A stretch of 37,779 nt of DNA from Thermoplasmatales archaeon SW_10_69_26 (GTDB lineage: Archaea; Thermoplasmatota; SW-10-69-26): positions 1 through 37,779 of the forward strand of contig PXUB01000016.1 of the NCBI GenBank assembly GCA_003009755.1, written 5' to 3'. The notes beneath the pieces are model-generated. The model was given only the letters and a program-made list of their open reading frames with translations. It was not told the DNA's origin and ran no database searches. A program made the translations under genes and the position numbers. Shown here in pieces: positions 7,857 to 15,453 of this stretch (position 1 is its first letter; each line of letters opens with the position of its first letter).

Positions 7857-8543
7857 ATGCGTGAACCGCTTCTCGAAGAGGAACGTCAGGTTGCGTAACC
7901 CGTCGTTCCAGGACTCCAGCTTGACCTCGCCGATGCGTTCCCGGTAGGGGATGTCGACCTCGATCGCGCCGACGTCGGGGTGCTGGAAGGCCTCGATCTT
8001 GATCTCCTCGCTCATCGGCATCCCGTCGTCGGTGATCTCGATCCGATCGAGCACGGAGCGGCGGAACACCCACATCCCGCTTTGGCTGTCCTCGAAGGAC
8101 GTGCCGAACAGGACCCGGCAGCTGGTGGACAGGACCCAGTTCCCGAACCGGTGCTTGGGCGTCATGGCCCCGTCCTCGAGGTGGGCCAGCCGGTTGGTGG
8201 TGATGAAGTCCAGATCGTCCTGCTCGAGGCGTTGCACGAGGTCGGTCGCGAGCTCGAAGGGGTAGGTCCCGTCGGCGTCCCCGGTCACGATGACGTCCGC
8301 GTCCGTCTCGGCGAACCCGGTCTTGTAGGCTCGCCCGTACCCCGAGCGGGGCTCGGTGACGACCCGGGCGCCCCACTTGCGAGCGATCTCGGGGGTCCGA
8401 TCGTCGCTGTCACCGTCGACGATGAGGACCTCGACCGTGTAGCCGTGGGCCTCGAGCTCGTCGGCGGGGATCGTGTCGAGGGTCGGCTCGATGGCCTCCT
8501 CCTCGTTCAGGGTCGGGATGACGAAGCCGATGGACCCGCTCAC
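7854..8543 (-). CDS. Family 2 glycosyltransferase (dolichyl-phosphate sugar synthase-like)
   Basis: A 229-residue GT2 enzyme: IGFVIPTLNEEEAIEPTLD at the N-terminus, the nucleotide-binding VLIVDGDSDDRTPEIAR near residue 40, and DVIVTGDADGTYP near 82 with the DxD-like metal site. RSGYGRAYKTGF near 66 is typical of dolichyl-phosphate mannose/glucose synthases. No membrane segments follow, so it is the soluble single-domain type. It likely charges a lipid carrier for protein glycosylation, which fits the sequon-rich surface proteins in this window. The GTG at 8543 lies 27 bases from CTTAAGGG, so it is probably leaderless. The stop codon TAG lies in the end of element A. Confidence 0.88.
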   Translation of the reverse strand: MSGSIGFVIPTLNEEEAIEPTLDTIPADELEAHGYTVEVLIVDGDSDDRTPEIARKWGARVVTEPRSGYGRAYKTGFAETDADVIVTGDADGTYPFELATDLVQRLEQDDLDFITTNRLAHLEDGAMTPKHRFGNWVLSTSCRVLFGTSFEDSQSGMWVFRRSVLDRIEITDDGMPMSEEIKIEAFQHPDVGAIEVDIPYRERIGEVKLESWNDGLRNLTFLFEKRFTH

Positions 8544-8566
8544 TGCCTTGAAGCAACCCTAGGCCG

Positions 8567-8574
8567 CCCTTAAG
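8567..8574 (-). promoter_or_regulatory. TATA-like box CTTAAGGG of the glycosyltransferase gene
   Basis: Centred about 27 bases before the GTG at 8543. The box overlaps the TAA stop codon of the upstream glycosyltransferase gene (8570-8572), so the second gene has its own promoter despite the close spacing. Confidence 0.55.
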
Positions 8575-9391
8575 CGTTCTCACTAGTGGCATCGTCGGTT
8601 CCGCTCCAGGCGTCCTCGCCGACGTAGGCGCTCATGTAGCCGCCGGCGGCGACCGCGAGCCGCGCCAGACCCCAGAAGTGCATCTGGGTGTCCAGCATCC
8701 GGCGGAAGGAGTACCGTTGCCACAGCCGGCCGCCGTGCTTGAGGGTGAGCTGCTTGCGGCCGTACCCGTTCCAGTAGGCCTGCTGGAAGAAGCTCGTGAA
8801 GCTGTCGCGGGCACGATGGTAGACGATCGCGTCCTCGTCGACGGCGATCGTGTGACCGGCGTCGACGGCGCGCAGGTTCAGGTCGATGTCCTCGGCCGTG
8901 ACGAAGGCGTCGTCGAAGCCGCCGACCGCCTCGAACAGCTCCCGGTCGTACAACAGGTTGCACGAGGGGTAGGTGACGTCGGTCCCGTTGCGTTCGAGCT
9001 CGACGCGTTGAAGCGTCTCGAACGCCCAGTAGCCGATGTCGATCGTCCGGCCGGCGACGATGTCGTTCTCGGCGTAGCCCTCGCGCAGGTGCTCGGCCCA
9101 GAACGGGTTCGCGATGCAGTCGCCGTCGATGAACGCGACCGCGTCGGCGTCGGTCTGTTCGACGGCGAAGTTCCGGCAGGCACCGCGCTGGCCTCGCTTG
9201 CGGTGGAGCTGGAGGTCGCCCCAGTCCTCAGCGTAGTCCTGCAGGGTCTCCCAGGTGCCGTCGGTCGACCCGGCGTCGACGACCACGACCTCGAAGGGCT
9301 CGGCTTGGGCCGCCAGCGAGTCGAGCAGATCGCGGATGTTCTTCTGCTCGTCGAGGACGGTGACGATCGCCGCGATCGAGGCCTCGGCCAC
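8570..9391 (-). CDS. Family 2 glycosyltransferase, predicted surface-glycan type
   Basis: A GT2 protein of about 273 residues. The N-terminal half has the GT-A signatures AAIVTVLDEQKNIRDLLDSL, FEVVVVDAGSTDGTWE near residue 38 and AVAFIDGDCIANPFW near 82. The acceptor-side motif FVTAEDIDLNLRAVDAG (ED) is near 166. After residue 200 come SFTSFFQQAYWNGYGRKQLT and a weakly hydrophobic tail. Such proteins transfer sugars onto lipid-linked or surface glycans. I chose the GTG at 9391 because CTTAGAC (9415-9421) lies 27 bases upstream; an ATG at 9439 would add 16 residues without a matching box. It probably works with the adjacent GT2 in glycan building. Confidence 0.86.
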   Translation of the reverse strand: MAEASIAAIVTVLDEQKNIRDLLDSLAAQAEPFEVVVVDAGSTDGTWETLQDYAEDWGDLQLHRKRGQRGACRNFAVEQTDADAVAFIDGDCIANPFWAEHLREGYAENDIVAGRTIDIGYWAFETLQRVELERNGTDVTYPSCNLLYDRELFEAVGGFDDAFVTAEDIDLNLRAVDAGHTIAVDEDAIVYHRARDSFTSFFQQAYWNGYGRKQLTLKHGGRLWQRYSFRRMLDTQMHFWGLARLAVAAGGYMSAYVGEDAWSGTDDATSENA

Positions 9392-9414
9392 GCTCGGTTC
9401 ACGAGGGCGAGCCC

Positions 9415-9421
9415 GTCTAAG
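9415..9421 (-). promoter_or_regulatory. TATA-like box that decides the GTG start at 9391
   Basis: CTTAGAC on the minus strand is centred 27 bases before GTG 9391, the same spacing as at many other genes here. Confidence 0.45.
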
Positions 9422-9518
9422 CGTTCCGGTCTCGGTCATCGGCCGCCGCGGCGACCGTCGCAGCCGGGGCCAAACATTGAAACAGCGTACGCTGGTTGTC
9501 GCCGCGTCGGGTGGCGGT

Positions 9519-9881
9519 ATGGAGCTGAAGGACGTGAAGGGGGTCGGGCGGTCGGCAGCTTCGAAGCTGCGAGCTGCCGGGATCGAGACCGTGGACGAGT
9601 TGGCCGAGCTGGATCTCCGCCGTCGCGACGTGGACGGGCTGTCCTCGCAGAACCTCACGAGCCTTCGCGACAACGCTCAGCGCCTGCTCGAAGCGCGAGA
9701 AGACGGGGGCCTGGAGCTCGTCGAAGGGCTTGGCCCCAGCGCTCGCCGCAAACTGGCGGACGCCGGGGTCGAGACGATCGACGACCTCGCGAACCTGGAT
9801 CTGCGCACCGCGGACGTCGAGGGGCTGTCGACCGATCACGTTCAGAAGCTCAAGCGCAACGCGCGCTACCTGGTGCCCTGA
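9519..9881 (+). CDS. Tandem helix-hairpin-helix protein
   Basis: A 120-residue protein made of two copies of a ~58-residue unit. Unit 1 begins ELKDVKGVGRSAASKLRAAG and ends near residue 60; unit 2 begins LELVEGLGPSARRKLADAG. Each has a GVGxxxAxKL or GLGxxARRKL hairpin of the HhH type, which binds the DNA backbone without sequence preference, followed by IETVDELAELDLR or VETIDDLANLDLR and a second weaker motif (DVDGLS or DVEGLS). This matches the small archaeal HhH proteins of the RuvA/DUF4332-like kind. The role (repair, chromatin or RNA binding) cannot be told from sequence. Confidence 0.82.
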   Translation: MELKDVKGVGRSAASKLRAAGIETVDELAELDLRRRDVDGLSSQNLTSLRDNAQRLLEAREDGGLELVEGLGPSARRKLADAGVETIDDLANLDLRTADVEGLSTDHVQKLKRNARYLVP

Positions 9882-9913
9882 CCACTGGCCATCGTCGTTC
9901 ATCGTCAGGTAGC

Positions 9914-9920
9914 CTTATCC
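9914..9920 (+). promoter_or_regulatory. TATA-like box CTTATCC of the acyl-CoA dehydrogenase gene
   Basis: Centred 26 bases before the ATG at 9943 with no ribosome binding site between. It is among the clearest leaderless promoters in the window. The intervening CGCGATTGCG is a small palindrome. Confidence 0.6.
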
Positions 9921-9942
9921 CGCGATTGCGGGTTGCTCGTGC

Positions 9943-11091
9943 ATGAAGTTCGAGCTCACTCGGGAGCAGGAGCAGATCAAGAAGGCCGCCCACCAGCTCG
10001 CTGAGAAGGAGTTCCCCAAGTACGCGAGGGACGCCGACCAGAGCGAGGAGTGGCCTCGCGATCTGTTCGACACGGTGGCCGATCAGAACTTCATCGCCGT
10101 CACGATCCCGCAGGAGTACGGGGGGCCCGGGCTCGGGAACCTCGAGAACGCGATCATCATGGAGCAGTTCTCCCGGGTGGACGGCGGACTGGGCGTGGCG
10201 ATGGGCGCCACGGCCTTCGGTTCCGAGCTTCTCTACAAGGCCGGCACCGAGGAGCAAAAGGAAACCTGGCTGCCCAAGCTGGCGTCCGGCGACGCCATCA
10301 GCGGGGCCGCGATCAGCGAGGCCAACGCCGGCTCGGACGTCGCCAGCGCCAAGTGCTCGGCCGAGAAGGATGGCGACGAGTGGGTGCTCGACGGCCAGAA
10401 GTACTGGATCACGAACGCCACGATCGCCGACTTCCTCGTCGTGCTCGCCCAGACCGACCCCGAGGCCGAGGACCGCCACGACCGGCACTCCGTGTTCCTG
10501 GTCGAGACGGACCGCGAGGGCGTGTCGTCGAGCAAGATCACCGGCAAGCTCGGCATCCGCGCCTCGCCGACCGCCGAGGTCATCCTCGATAACGTGCGCG
10601 TGCCCGAGGAGAACCTGGTGGGCGAGCGCGGCATGGGCTTCCGCTACGTGATGCGGTTCTTCAACCAGACCCGCATCATGGTCGCCGCCCAAGGCGTCGG
10701 GATCGCCCAAGGCGCCCTGGACCGCTCGATCGCGTACGCCGGTCAGCGCGAGCAGTTCGGCCAAGCGATCGCCAACTTCCAGGCGATCCAGTTCAAGCTC
10801 GCCGAGATGGAGACCCGCATCGAGTCCGCCCGGTTGCTGACCCACAAGGCGGCCTGGCAGGCCGACCACGGCGAACCGGATGCCTCCGCGTCGAGCAAGG
10901 CCAAGTGGTTCGCCGGCGAGACGGCGGTCGACTGCGCCGACGAGGCGGTGCAGATCCACGGCGGCTCGGGGTACGTCGACGAGATGGACGTCGAGCGGTT
11001 CTACCGCGACGCGAAGATCACCGAGATCTACGAGGGCACCAAGGAGATCCACAAGCTCATCATCGCTCGCGACCTCCTCGGCATGACGTAG
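9943..11091 (+). CDS. Acyl-CoA dehydrogenase (first paralogue)
   Basis: A 382-residue FAD enzyme that makes the alpha-beta double bond in acyl-CoA and passes electrons to ETF. N-terminal helical domain about 1-115, beta domain about 115-235 (SGAAISEANAGSDVASAKC and KYWITNATIADFLVV), C-terminal helical domain about 235-382. The C-terminal signature FYRDAKITEIYEGTKEIHKL carries the Glu at the usual catalytic position. QIHGGSGYVDE near 343 is the FAD-binding loop. Length is normal. Whether it acts on short straight chains, branched chains or glutaryl-CoA cannot be decided. It stands alone with its own promoter; its electron acceptor is likely the EtfBA pair at 26922-28699. Confidence 0.93.
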   Translation: MKFELTREQEQIKKAAHQLAEKEFPKYARDADQSEEWPRDLFDTVADQNFIAVTIPQEYGGPGLGNLENAIIMEQFSRVDGGLGVAMGATAFGSELLYKAGTEEQKETWLPKLASGDAISGAAISEANAGSDVASAKCSAEKDGDEWVLDGQKYWITNATIADFLVVLAQTDPEAEDRHDRHSVFLVETDREGVSSSKITGKLGIRASPTAEVILDNVRVPEENLVGERGMGFRYVMRFFNQTRIMVAAQGVGIAQGALDRSIAYAGQREQFGQAIANFQAIQFKLAEMETRIESARLLTHKAAWQADHGEPDASASSKAKWFAGETAVDCADEAVQIHGGSGYVDEMDVERFYRDAKITEIYEGTKEIHKLIIARDLLGMT

Positions 11092-11097
11092 GCGGGC

Positions 11098-11982
11098 CTA
11101 CTCGGTCGGGGGCAGGGCGCCGCGGTCCACGGCCATCGCCGTCCCGGCCACGACCTGGGTGACCTCGGCCATCGAGGCGTTCGAGACGTGCTCGGGCGTG
11201 TCGTGGGGGGTGTGCCAGGTCCACGGGAACGGCGTGGTGCCGTTGTCGTCGAGGTGGATCAGGTCGATCGCGGGCACCTCGCGTTGGACGAAGGGGACGT
11301 GGTCGTCGGTGATCGTTGGCCCCGACTCGTTGCGGAACGAGGCAGCCTCCAGGCGCTCGGCGACGCCGAAGGTGAGATCGGTGACGGTCCCCGACTCGCT
11401 GTGGCTGTAGCCTTCGCGCTTGATCGATAGCGGATCGTGGCCGGGCATGTCGACGAGGAGGAAGGCGTCGATCGCGGCCAGCTCGTCCTCGGTCATCTGC
11501 TCGGCGGCGTGCGTGGAGCCCTTGATGTAGCCCTCGGCGCCTTGGCCTTGGTCCTCGACGTCGAAGAGGGCGATGTTGACGGTCGCGTTCGTGGCGTTGA
11601 CCTCGCCGATCCCGTCGATCTCGACAGGGAACGTGTTCGTCTCGACGTCGGCGCCGGCTTCCTCGAGCATCGCTACGAGGTCGGGGATCGTGGCCTCGTG
11701 GCTGGCGGTTCCGGGCGTGCGGTAGCGAGGCTCGGTCCCGTTGGTGTAGACCTGCCGTTCGACGAGTTCGCCCAGCCGGGCCGGGTCGGGCGAGGGCACC
11801 GTCTCGGGCGCCGGAACGCGGTCCCAGGCGATCGTGGTCCGGGGGGCGGTGGTGTCGGGCTCCTCGTCGGTCGTGTTCGTCGGCTCCTCGCCGACGGGGG
11901 GCCCCGCCTGTTCGCCGGCGCACCCGGCCCAAGCGCCCACCATGAGCACGCAAGCCAGGACCAAGCACCGCGTATCCGTCAT
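11098..11982 (-). CDS. M28-peptidase-like lipoprotein lacking part of the metal site
   Basis: A 294-residue lipoprotein: signal peptide to lipobox AWAGC (Cys21), then an acidic Thr/Glu linker. From about residue 75 it resembles M28 aminopeptidases and glutaminyl cyclases: ELVERQVYTNGTEPR and YRTPGTASHEATIPDLVAML, ALFDVEDQGQGAEGYIKGS (the FDGEDxG motif), FLLVDMPG, ITDDHVPFVQREVPAIDLIH, and WHTPHDTPEHVS with a ligand His. The usual first metal motif (AHxDS...DNASG), normally just before FDGED, is absent: NATNATVNI runs straight into ALFD. It may be inactive or have a different role. Start ATG 11982 is supported by the AT box near 12008-12014. It converges on the acyl-CoA dehydrogenase with a 6-base gap. 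Confidence 0.77.
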   Translation of the reverse strand: MTDTRCLVLACVLMVGAWAGCAGEQAGPPVGEEPTNTTDEEPDTTAPRTTIAWDRVPAPETVPSPDPARLGELVERQVYTNGTEPRYRTPGTASHEATIPDLVAMLEEAGADVETNTFPVEIDGIGEVNATNATVNIALFDVEDQGQGAEGYIKGSTHAAEQMTEDELAAIDAFLLVDMPGHDPLSIKREGYSHSESGTVTDLTFGVAERLEAASFRNESGPTITDDHVPFVQREVPAIDLIHLDDNGTTPFPWTWHTPHDTPEHVSNASMAEVTQVVAGTAMAVDRGALPPTE

Positions 11983-12129
11983 CCCAGCGGGTAACCGAGA
12001 CCTTGGGTAGGAAACTTCCGGGTTGGGCCAGGTCAGGTTGTTGTCACTGGGACCGTTACACAACCTCCATTAACCGTCCACCTCTTCTTGCCAGTGGGAC
12101 GTGGGTGGTGTGACCTGAGCGGATCCTCG
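11983..12129. promoter_or_regulatory. Divergent promoter region
   Basis: TTTCCTA on the minus strand (12008-12014) lies about 29 bases before the M28-like ATG. On the plus strand ATTAACCG (12069-12076) is a likely TATA box for the small gene that starts at 12130, or at GTG 12094 if leaderless. Confidence 0.4.
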
Positions 12130-12312
12130 ATGCAGACCCCCGAGTATCTGAACGCGTACCTCAACGGGATGCAGTTCGTCCTGCTGGCGATCGAGGGGCG
12201 TATCGACGAGTTCGACGACGAGGAACGCGAGACGTTGCGCGCGTTCCTCGACGAGTACCACGAGATCGCGATGCGGATGCGCGAGCGATCGCGGTTGGGC
12301 GTCAGCCCGTAG
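12130..12312 (+). CDS. Small acidic helical protein, unknown
   Basis: A 60-residue protein starting MQTPEYLNAYLNGMQFVLLA, predicted almost fully helical and rich in Glu and Arg (DEFDDEERETLRAFLDEYHE). An upstream in-frame GTG at 12094 would add 12 residues of non-helical sequence; I prefer the ATG. The last 11 bases overlap the 3' end of the convergent gene at 12302. I do not recognise the family; it could be a small helical-bundle regulator or a subunit. The evidence for coding is the helix pattern and an AT-rich box at 12069-12076. Confidence 0.55.
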   Translation: MQTPEYLNAYLNGMQFVLLAIEGRIDEFDDEERETLRAFLDEYHEIAMRMRERSRLGVSP

Positions 12313-12916
12313 GTTCGCCGGCGAGTGCTGCGGTCTCGGCGGCGTCCACGCGTTCCACCGTCGGGTCCTGCGGCAGGGTGTCGGGTCCGGCGGCGAGGCT
12401 CGTCGTCAAGGCTCCGGTCTCGCCGGGCTCGATGCCGAGCTTGGCCATGTCGACGACCCCTCGCACCGGCTCCGCTGCTCCGACGCCGGTCACGCGGTCG
12501 GCGAGGTCGGGCGACAGCACGTAGGCGTGGTGTTGGTCGCCGTCGAGATCACCGTAGGTGTACTCGTACACCGTCCAGACGCGGTCGCCGTCCTCGTAGG
12601 CGTACATCGTACCGGTGGGCGTCATCGTGGCCGCGGTGGGAGCCGGCGCCTCGGCGTTGGTCACGTAGATGGCGGCACCGGGCGGGGCCGAGCAGCCGTC
12701 GGCGCCCAGCCACGCCATCGCGTCCTCGACCGGGTCCTCGGTCTGGCACACGACGAAGGCCTGGATGCTGGCGAGGTCGTTGGGCCGGTTCTCGTCGATC
12801 GTGAGCTCGACGTAGGCGGTGTGCCCGGAACTGGCGGTCGTCGTCACGCCGGCGACGGCGGCGCCGGTCGGAGCCAGCAGCAACGCGATAGCCCAAGCTG
12901 TGCGTGCGTCGAGCAT
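12302..12916 (-). CDS. Secreted protein of unknown function
   Basis: A 204-residue protein with a Sec-type signal peptide (MLDARTAWAIALLLAPTGAA, cleavage near AVAG). The mature part has VELTIDENRPNDLASIQAFV, two Cys (VVCQTED and DGCSAPP) and an acidic Tyr-rich central part (YTYGDLDGDQHHAYV). No enzyme motif is visible; it looks like a small beta-rich exported protein. Start ATG 12916 is chosen because the signal peptide begins there. A strong TATA sequence lies about 125 bases upstream (13040-13050), leaving a leader of about 100 bases with a hairpin at 12976-12994. It overlaps the small gene at its 3' end by 11 bases. Confidence 0.7.
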   Translation of the reverse strand: MLDARTAWAIALLLAPTGAAVAGVTTTASSGHTAYVELTIDENRPNDLASIQAFVVCQTEDPVEDAMAWLGADGCSAPPGAAIYVTNAEAPAPTAATMTPTGTMYAYEDGDRVWTVYEYTYGDLDGDQHHAYVLSPDLADRVTGVGAAEPVRGVVDMAKLGIEPGETGALTTSLAAGPDTLPQDPTVERVDAAETAALAGEPTG

Positions 12917-12975
12917 CTCGGTCCCCCACGGAGCCGGAACCGCGGTCCGCTCAGCCCCCAAGCCGGGCGGATCCA

Positions 12976-12994
12976 GGCTGTCGTCACGACAGCC
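12976..12994. promoter_or_regulatory. Perfect 8-bp hairpin in the putative leader
   Basis: GGCTGTCG-TCA-CGACAGCC is an inverted repeat with a 3-base loop. It lies between the TATA box at 13040-13050 and the ATG at 12916, so it could be a leader hairpin or an operator. Confidence 0.4.
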
Positions 12995-13039
12995 AGGGTT
13001 CCCGTGTAACTCCGCTTCGTGACAACATGATCGAGCGGG

Positions 13040-13050
13040 TATTTATATCC
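13040..13050 (-). promoter_or_regulatory. Consensus-like TATA box GGATATAAATA
   Basis: Read on the minus strand this is the best canonical TATA sequence in the window. No start codon lies at leaderless distance, so it either drives the secreted-protein gene at 12916 with a ~100-base leader or drives an unannotated RNA. Confidence 0.5.
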
Positions 13051-13112
13051 TCGTCAAACGAAAGAATGGGTGGAGGTGGGAGAGCCAGAGGGAAGACAAG
13101 AAACGGAGGAAG

Positions 13113-13133
13113 ACGGCCCCGGCGAGGGGCCGT
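13113..13133 (-). terminator. Hairpin terminator after the CBS-HPF gene
   Basis: ACGGCCCC and GGGGCCGT form a perfect 8-bp stem with a 5-base loop, starting 17 bases after the stop codon. On the minus strand it is followed by pyrimidine-rich sequence with several short T runs down to about 13055. Confidence 0.5.
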
Positions 13134-13149
13134 GGGGACTCGACCGGGC

Positions 13150-14352
13150 TCAGTAGTACAGCTGGTCCTGCAGCCACTCTCGGGATGGGGTCTCGAGCTG
13201 CTCCTCCTTGGCGCGGCGGACGCGGCGCTCCAGCCGGTCGACGGCCAGTCGGGTGGCGTGGGCCATTCCCCAACCCTCGCCGACGGCGTAGAACTTGCCC
13301 ATGTCGGAGGTCAGGTTCAGCCGGATGTGCCACATGTCCCGCCGGCGGTTGCGGTCCTTGTGCTTCTTGGCGTGGATCTGGATGATCGCCGGCTCCAACC
13401 GGGACTGGTAGCGGCCCAGGAAGGAGCGGATCTCGCCGGGGGCCTCGGTGGACTCGTAGCCCTCGCGGCTCGTGTCCTTGCTGGAGAAGTGGATCACGAC
13501 GTCGGGCGCCTCGCCGCCGTAGAGCGTGATCGGGGACAGCATGTCCCGGCGCGTGATGATGCCGTAGGGGAACTCGCCCTCCTTGGTGATGACCACGCTG
13601 CCGATCTCCTCGCCGTGGATGAGGTCGGCGGCCTCCTCGTACGTCGAGCCGCGAGGCAGGGTGATGACCCCCTCGGTCATGATGCCCTCGAGGGGGACGG
13701 CCATGGGTTTGGATCTCTCACCCGACTTCCACCCCTGTTGATCGTGGCCCTTGAGCGGGGCGATCACGCGACGGATGATGTCGTGGATCGTGACGATGCC
13801 GACCAGACGGCCGTCGTCGACGATCGGGAGGTGGGAGAACCCCTCGCGCTTCATGCGGGAGATCGCCTTGGCGACGCTGTCGTCGGCGTCGGCGGTCTTG
13901 ACATCCTCGGTCATGTGCTGCGAGACGGGGGCATCGCCCAGCTCGCGGTCCCCGGCGGCCTTGATGACGTCCTCGCGCACGATGACGCCCTGGACGCGCA
14001 TGAGGTTGTCCTCTTCCTCGACGACGGCGACGCCGCGGGCGTTCGTGTCGTTGATGGCGCGCGCCACGTCGACGAGGGAGTCCTCGGGGCTCATCGTGGG
14101 GTTGGCGTGCTGGGGGATCACGTCCTCGGCCTGGGTGTTCTCGTAGTCGGCCGGGTGCCGCAGCACGTTCCGTTCCGAGAGGAACCCCTCATACCGGCCC
14201 TTCTCGTCGGTCACGACGACGACCGGCGAGCGCTCGTCGGCGAAGATCGCCAGGACCTTCGACGACGGGGTTTCGGGGCGCACGGACGGGACGTCTGTCC
14301 GCATCACGTCTTGGGCCTTGAGATCGGTGAGGGAATCGCCGGCAGTGGGCAT
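13150..14352 (-). CDS. Four-CBS protein fused to a ribosome hibernation factor-like domain
   Basis: A 400-residue protein. Four CBS modules occupy roughly residues 10-65, 75-130, 145-205 and 225-285 (for example DVMRTDVPSVRPETPSSKVL, HLPIVDDGRLVGIVTIHDII and IGSVVITKEG); CBS pairs bind adenine nucleotides. From about residue 305 the tail reads RYQSRLEPAIIQIHAKKH, MWHIRLNLTSDMGKFYAVGE and GMAHATRLAVDRLERRVRRA. This is the alternating strand-strand-helix pattern of bacterial HPF/RaiA hibernation factors. CBS-HPF proteins of archaea are thought to tie ribosome inactivation to energy state; that role is inferred here. ATG 14352 follows CTATACCAAAAG at about 14388-14400, giving a short leader. Confidence 0.85.
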   Translation of the reverse strand: MPTAGDSLTDLKAQDVMRTDVPSVRPETPSSKVLAIFADERSPVVVVTDEKGRYEGFLSERNVLRHPADYENTQAEDVIPQHANPTMSPEDSLVDVARAINDTNARGVAVVEEEDNLMRVQGVIVREDVIKAAGDRELGDAPVSQHMTEDVKTADADDSVAKAISRMKREGFSHLPIVDDGRLVGIVTIHDIIRRVIAPLKGHDQQGWKSGERSKPMAVPLEGIMTEGVITLPRGSTYEEAADLIHGEEIGSVVITKEGEFPYGIITRRDMLSPITLYGGEAPDVVIHFSSKDTSREGYESTEAPGEIRSFLGRYQSRLEPAIIQIHAKKHKDRNRRRDMWHIRLNLTSDMGKFYAVGEGWGMAHATRLAVDRLERRVRRAKEEQLETPSREWLQDQLYY

Positions 14353-14462
14353 ACTGGTCGTTGCTCGGTAGGCCGCCGCCCCGGTTTGACTTTTGGTATA
14401 GCGGACCCAGCCGTCCTTTCGAACGCAGAACACATCCTACAGGCTCCGCATGAGGGGGCACG
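14353..14462. promoter_or_regulatory. Divergent promoter region of CBS-HPF and glutamine amidotransferase genes
   Basis: CTATACCAAAAG on the minus strand (about 14388-14400) suits the CBS-HPF gene. On the plus strand GAGGGGG (14452-14457) is a strong ribosome binding site a few bases before the amidotransferase ATG. Confidence 0.5.
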
Positions 14463-15386
14463 ATGTGCCGGTTCGTCGCTTACCACGGGTCACCCATCTC
14501 GCTCGACGAGCTGCTTTACAAGCCCGAGCACAGCATCATCCACCAGAGCACGCACGCCTTCGAGCGCGACGAACCGCTCAACGGGGACGGCTGGGGCGTG
14601 GGGTGGTACACCTTCCAGTACCAACGGGACCCGGCGTTGTACCGCACCGTCCACCCCGCGTGGTCGGACGACAACATGCGGCAGATCTCGCCCGCGGTCC
14701 GCACGCCGGTGTTCCTGTCCCACGTGCGCGCCGCCAGCCCGGGCCTGGCCGTCCAGCAGCTCAACTGCCACCCCTTCCAAGGGGGGCAGGATGGCCGCGA
14801 GGACGAGACCGAGCTGTCCCCGATGGAGCGGGGTCGTCGCCGGCTGCTGTTCATGCACAACGGCAAGATCGGCGGCTACCGCGACATCATCCGCCACCTG
14901 TACCGCAAGCTGCCCGACGATCTGTTCTTCAGCGTGCGCGGTACGACGGACAGCGAGCTGGCCTTCGCCGTGCTCCAGGACTACCTGGGCCAGTACGTCA
15001 TCGACCCCAGCGTCGACGACTTCCAGCGCGCCATGGAGGACATGTTGGGGTACATGAACGGGTTGAAGACCAAGCTGAGCCGCGAGGAGGAGACCACGGA
15101 CGCGAACATGTGCATCACGGACGGCAAGCGGATGCTAGCCACCCGCTATGCGCACCCAGACCCGCAGGACGCGCCCAGCCTGTACGTGGCCACGGCCGAC
15201 CGCTTCTACTGCGATGCCGACGGCGGGTTCGACACGGTGAACCCCGAGGGTCGCGAGTCGGTGCTCGTCGCCAGCGAACGCCTGTTCGAGGACGAGCGCG
15301 TCTGGCAGCGGGTCCCCCTCGACCACGCGGTGCGCGTCCACGTCGACGGCACCGTGTCCATGGAGCCGCTGGACGTCGCCGGCTGA
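14463..15386 (+). CDS. Class II glutamine amidotransferase
   Basis: A 307-residue Ntn hydrolase of the YafJ/EgtC type. After removal of Met1, Cys2 (MCRFVAYHG) would be the nucleophile that hydrolyses an amide, usually glutamine. Further landmarks are GDGWGVGWYT near residue 42, FLSHVRAASPG near 84, LNCHPFQGG near 101, FMHNGKIGGY near 126 and RGTTDSELAF near 155, all matching the GATase fold. No synthase domain is attached, so the ammonia acceptor or the true substrate (such as a gamma-glutamyl compound) is unknown. The start is clear: Cys must be second, and a GAGGGGG binding site precedes it. Confidence 0.88.
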   Translation: MCRFVAYHGSPISLDELLYKPEHSIIHQSTHAFERDEPLNGDGWGVGWYTFQYQRDPALYRTVHPAWSDDNMRQISPAVRTPVFLSHVRAASPGLAVQQLNCHPFQGGQDGREDETELSPMERGRRRLLFMHNGKIGGYRDIIRHLYRKLPDDLFFSVRGTTDSELAFAVLQDYLGQYVIDPSVDDFQRAMEDMLGYMNGLKTKLSREEETTDANMCITDGKRMLATRYAHPDPQDAPSLYVATADRFYCDADGGFDTVNPEGRESVLVASERLFEDERVWQRVPLDHAVRVHVDGTVSMEPLDVAG

Positions 15387-15453
15387 CGGATGGCTGCGAG
15401 GGGTCCAAAGCCATCAAGGACGAGCCCGTTTCCACCGCCGAGGCGCCACCGCG

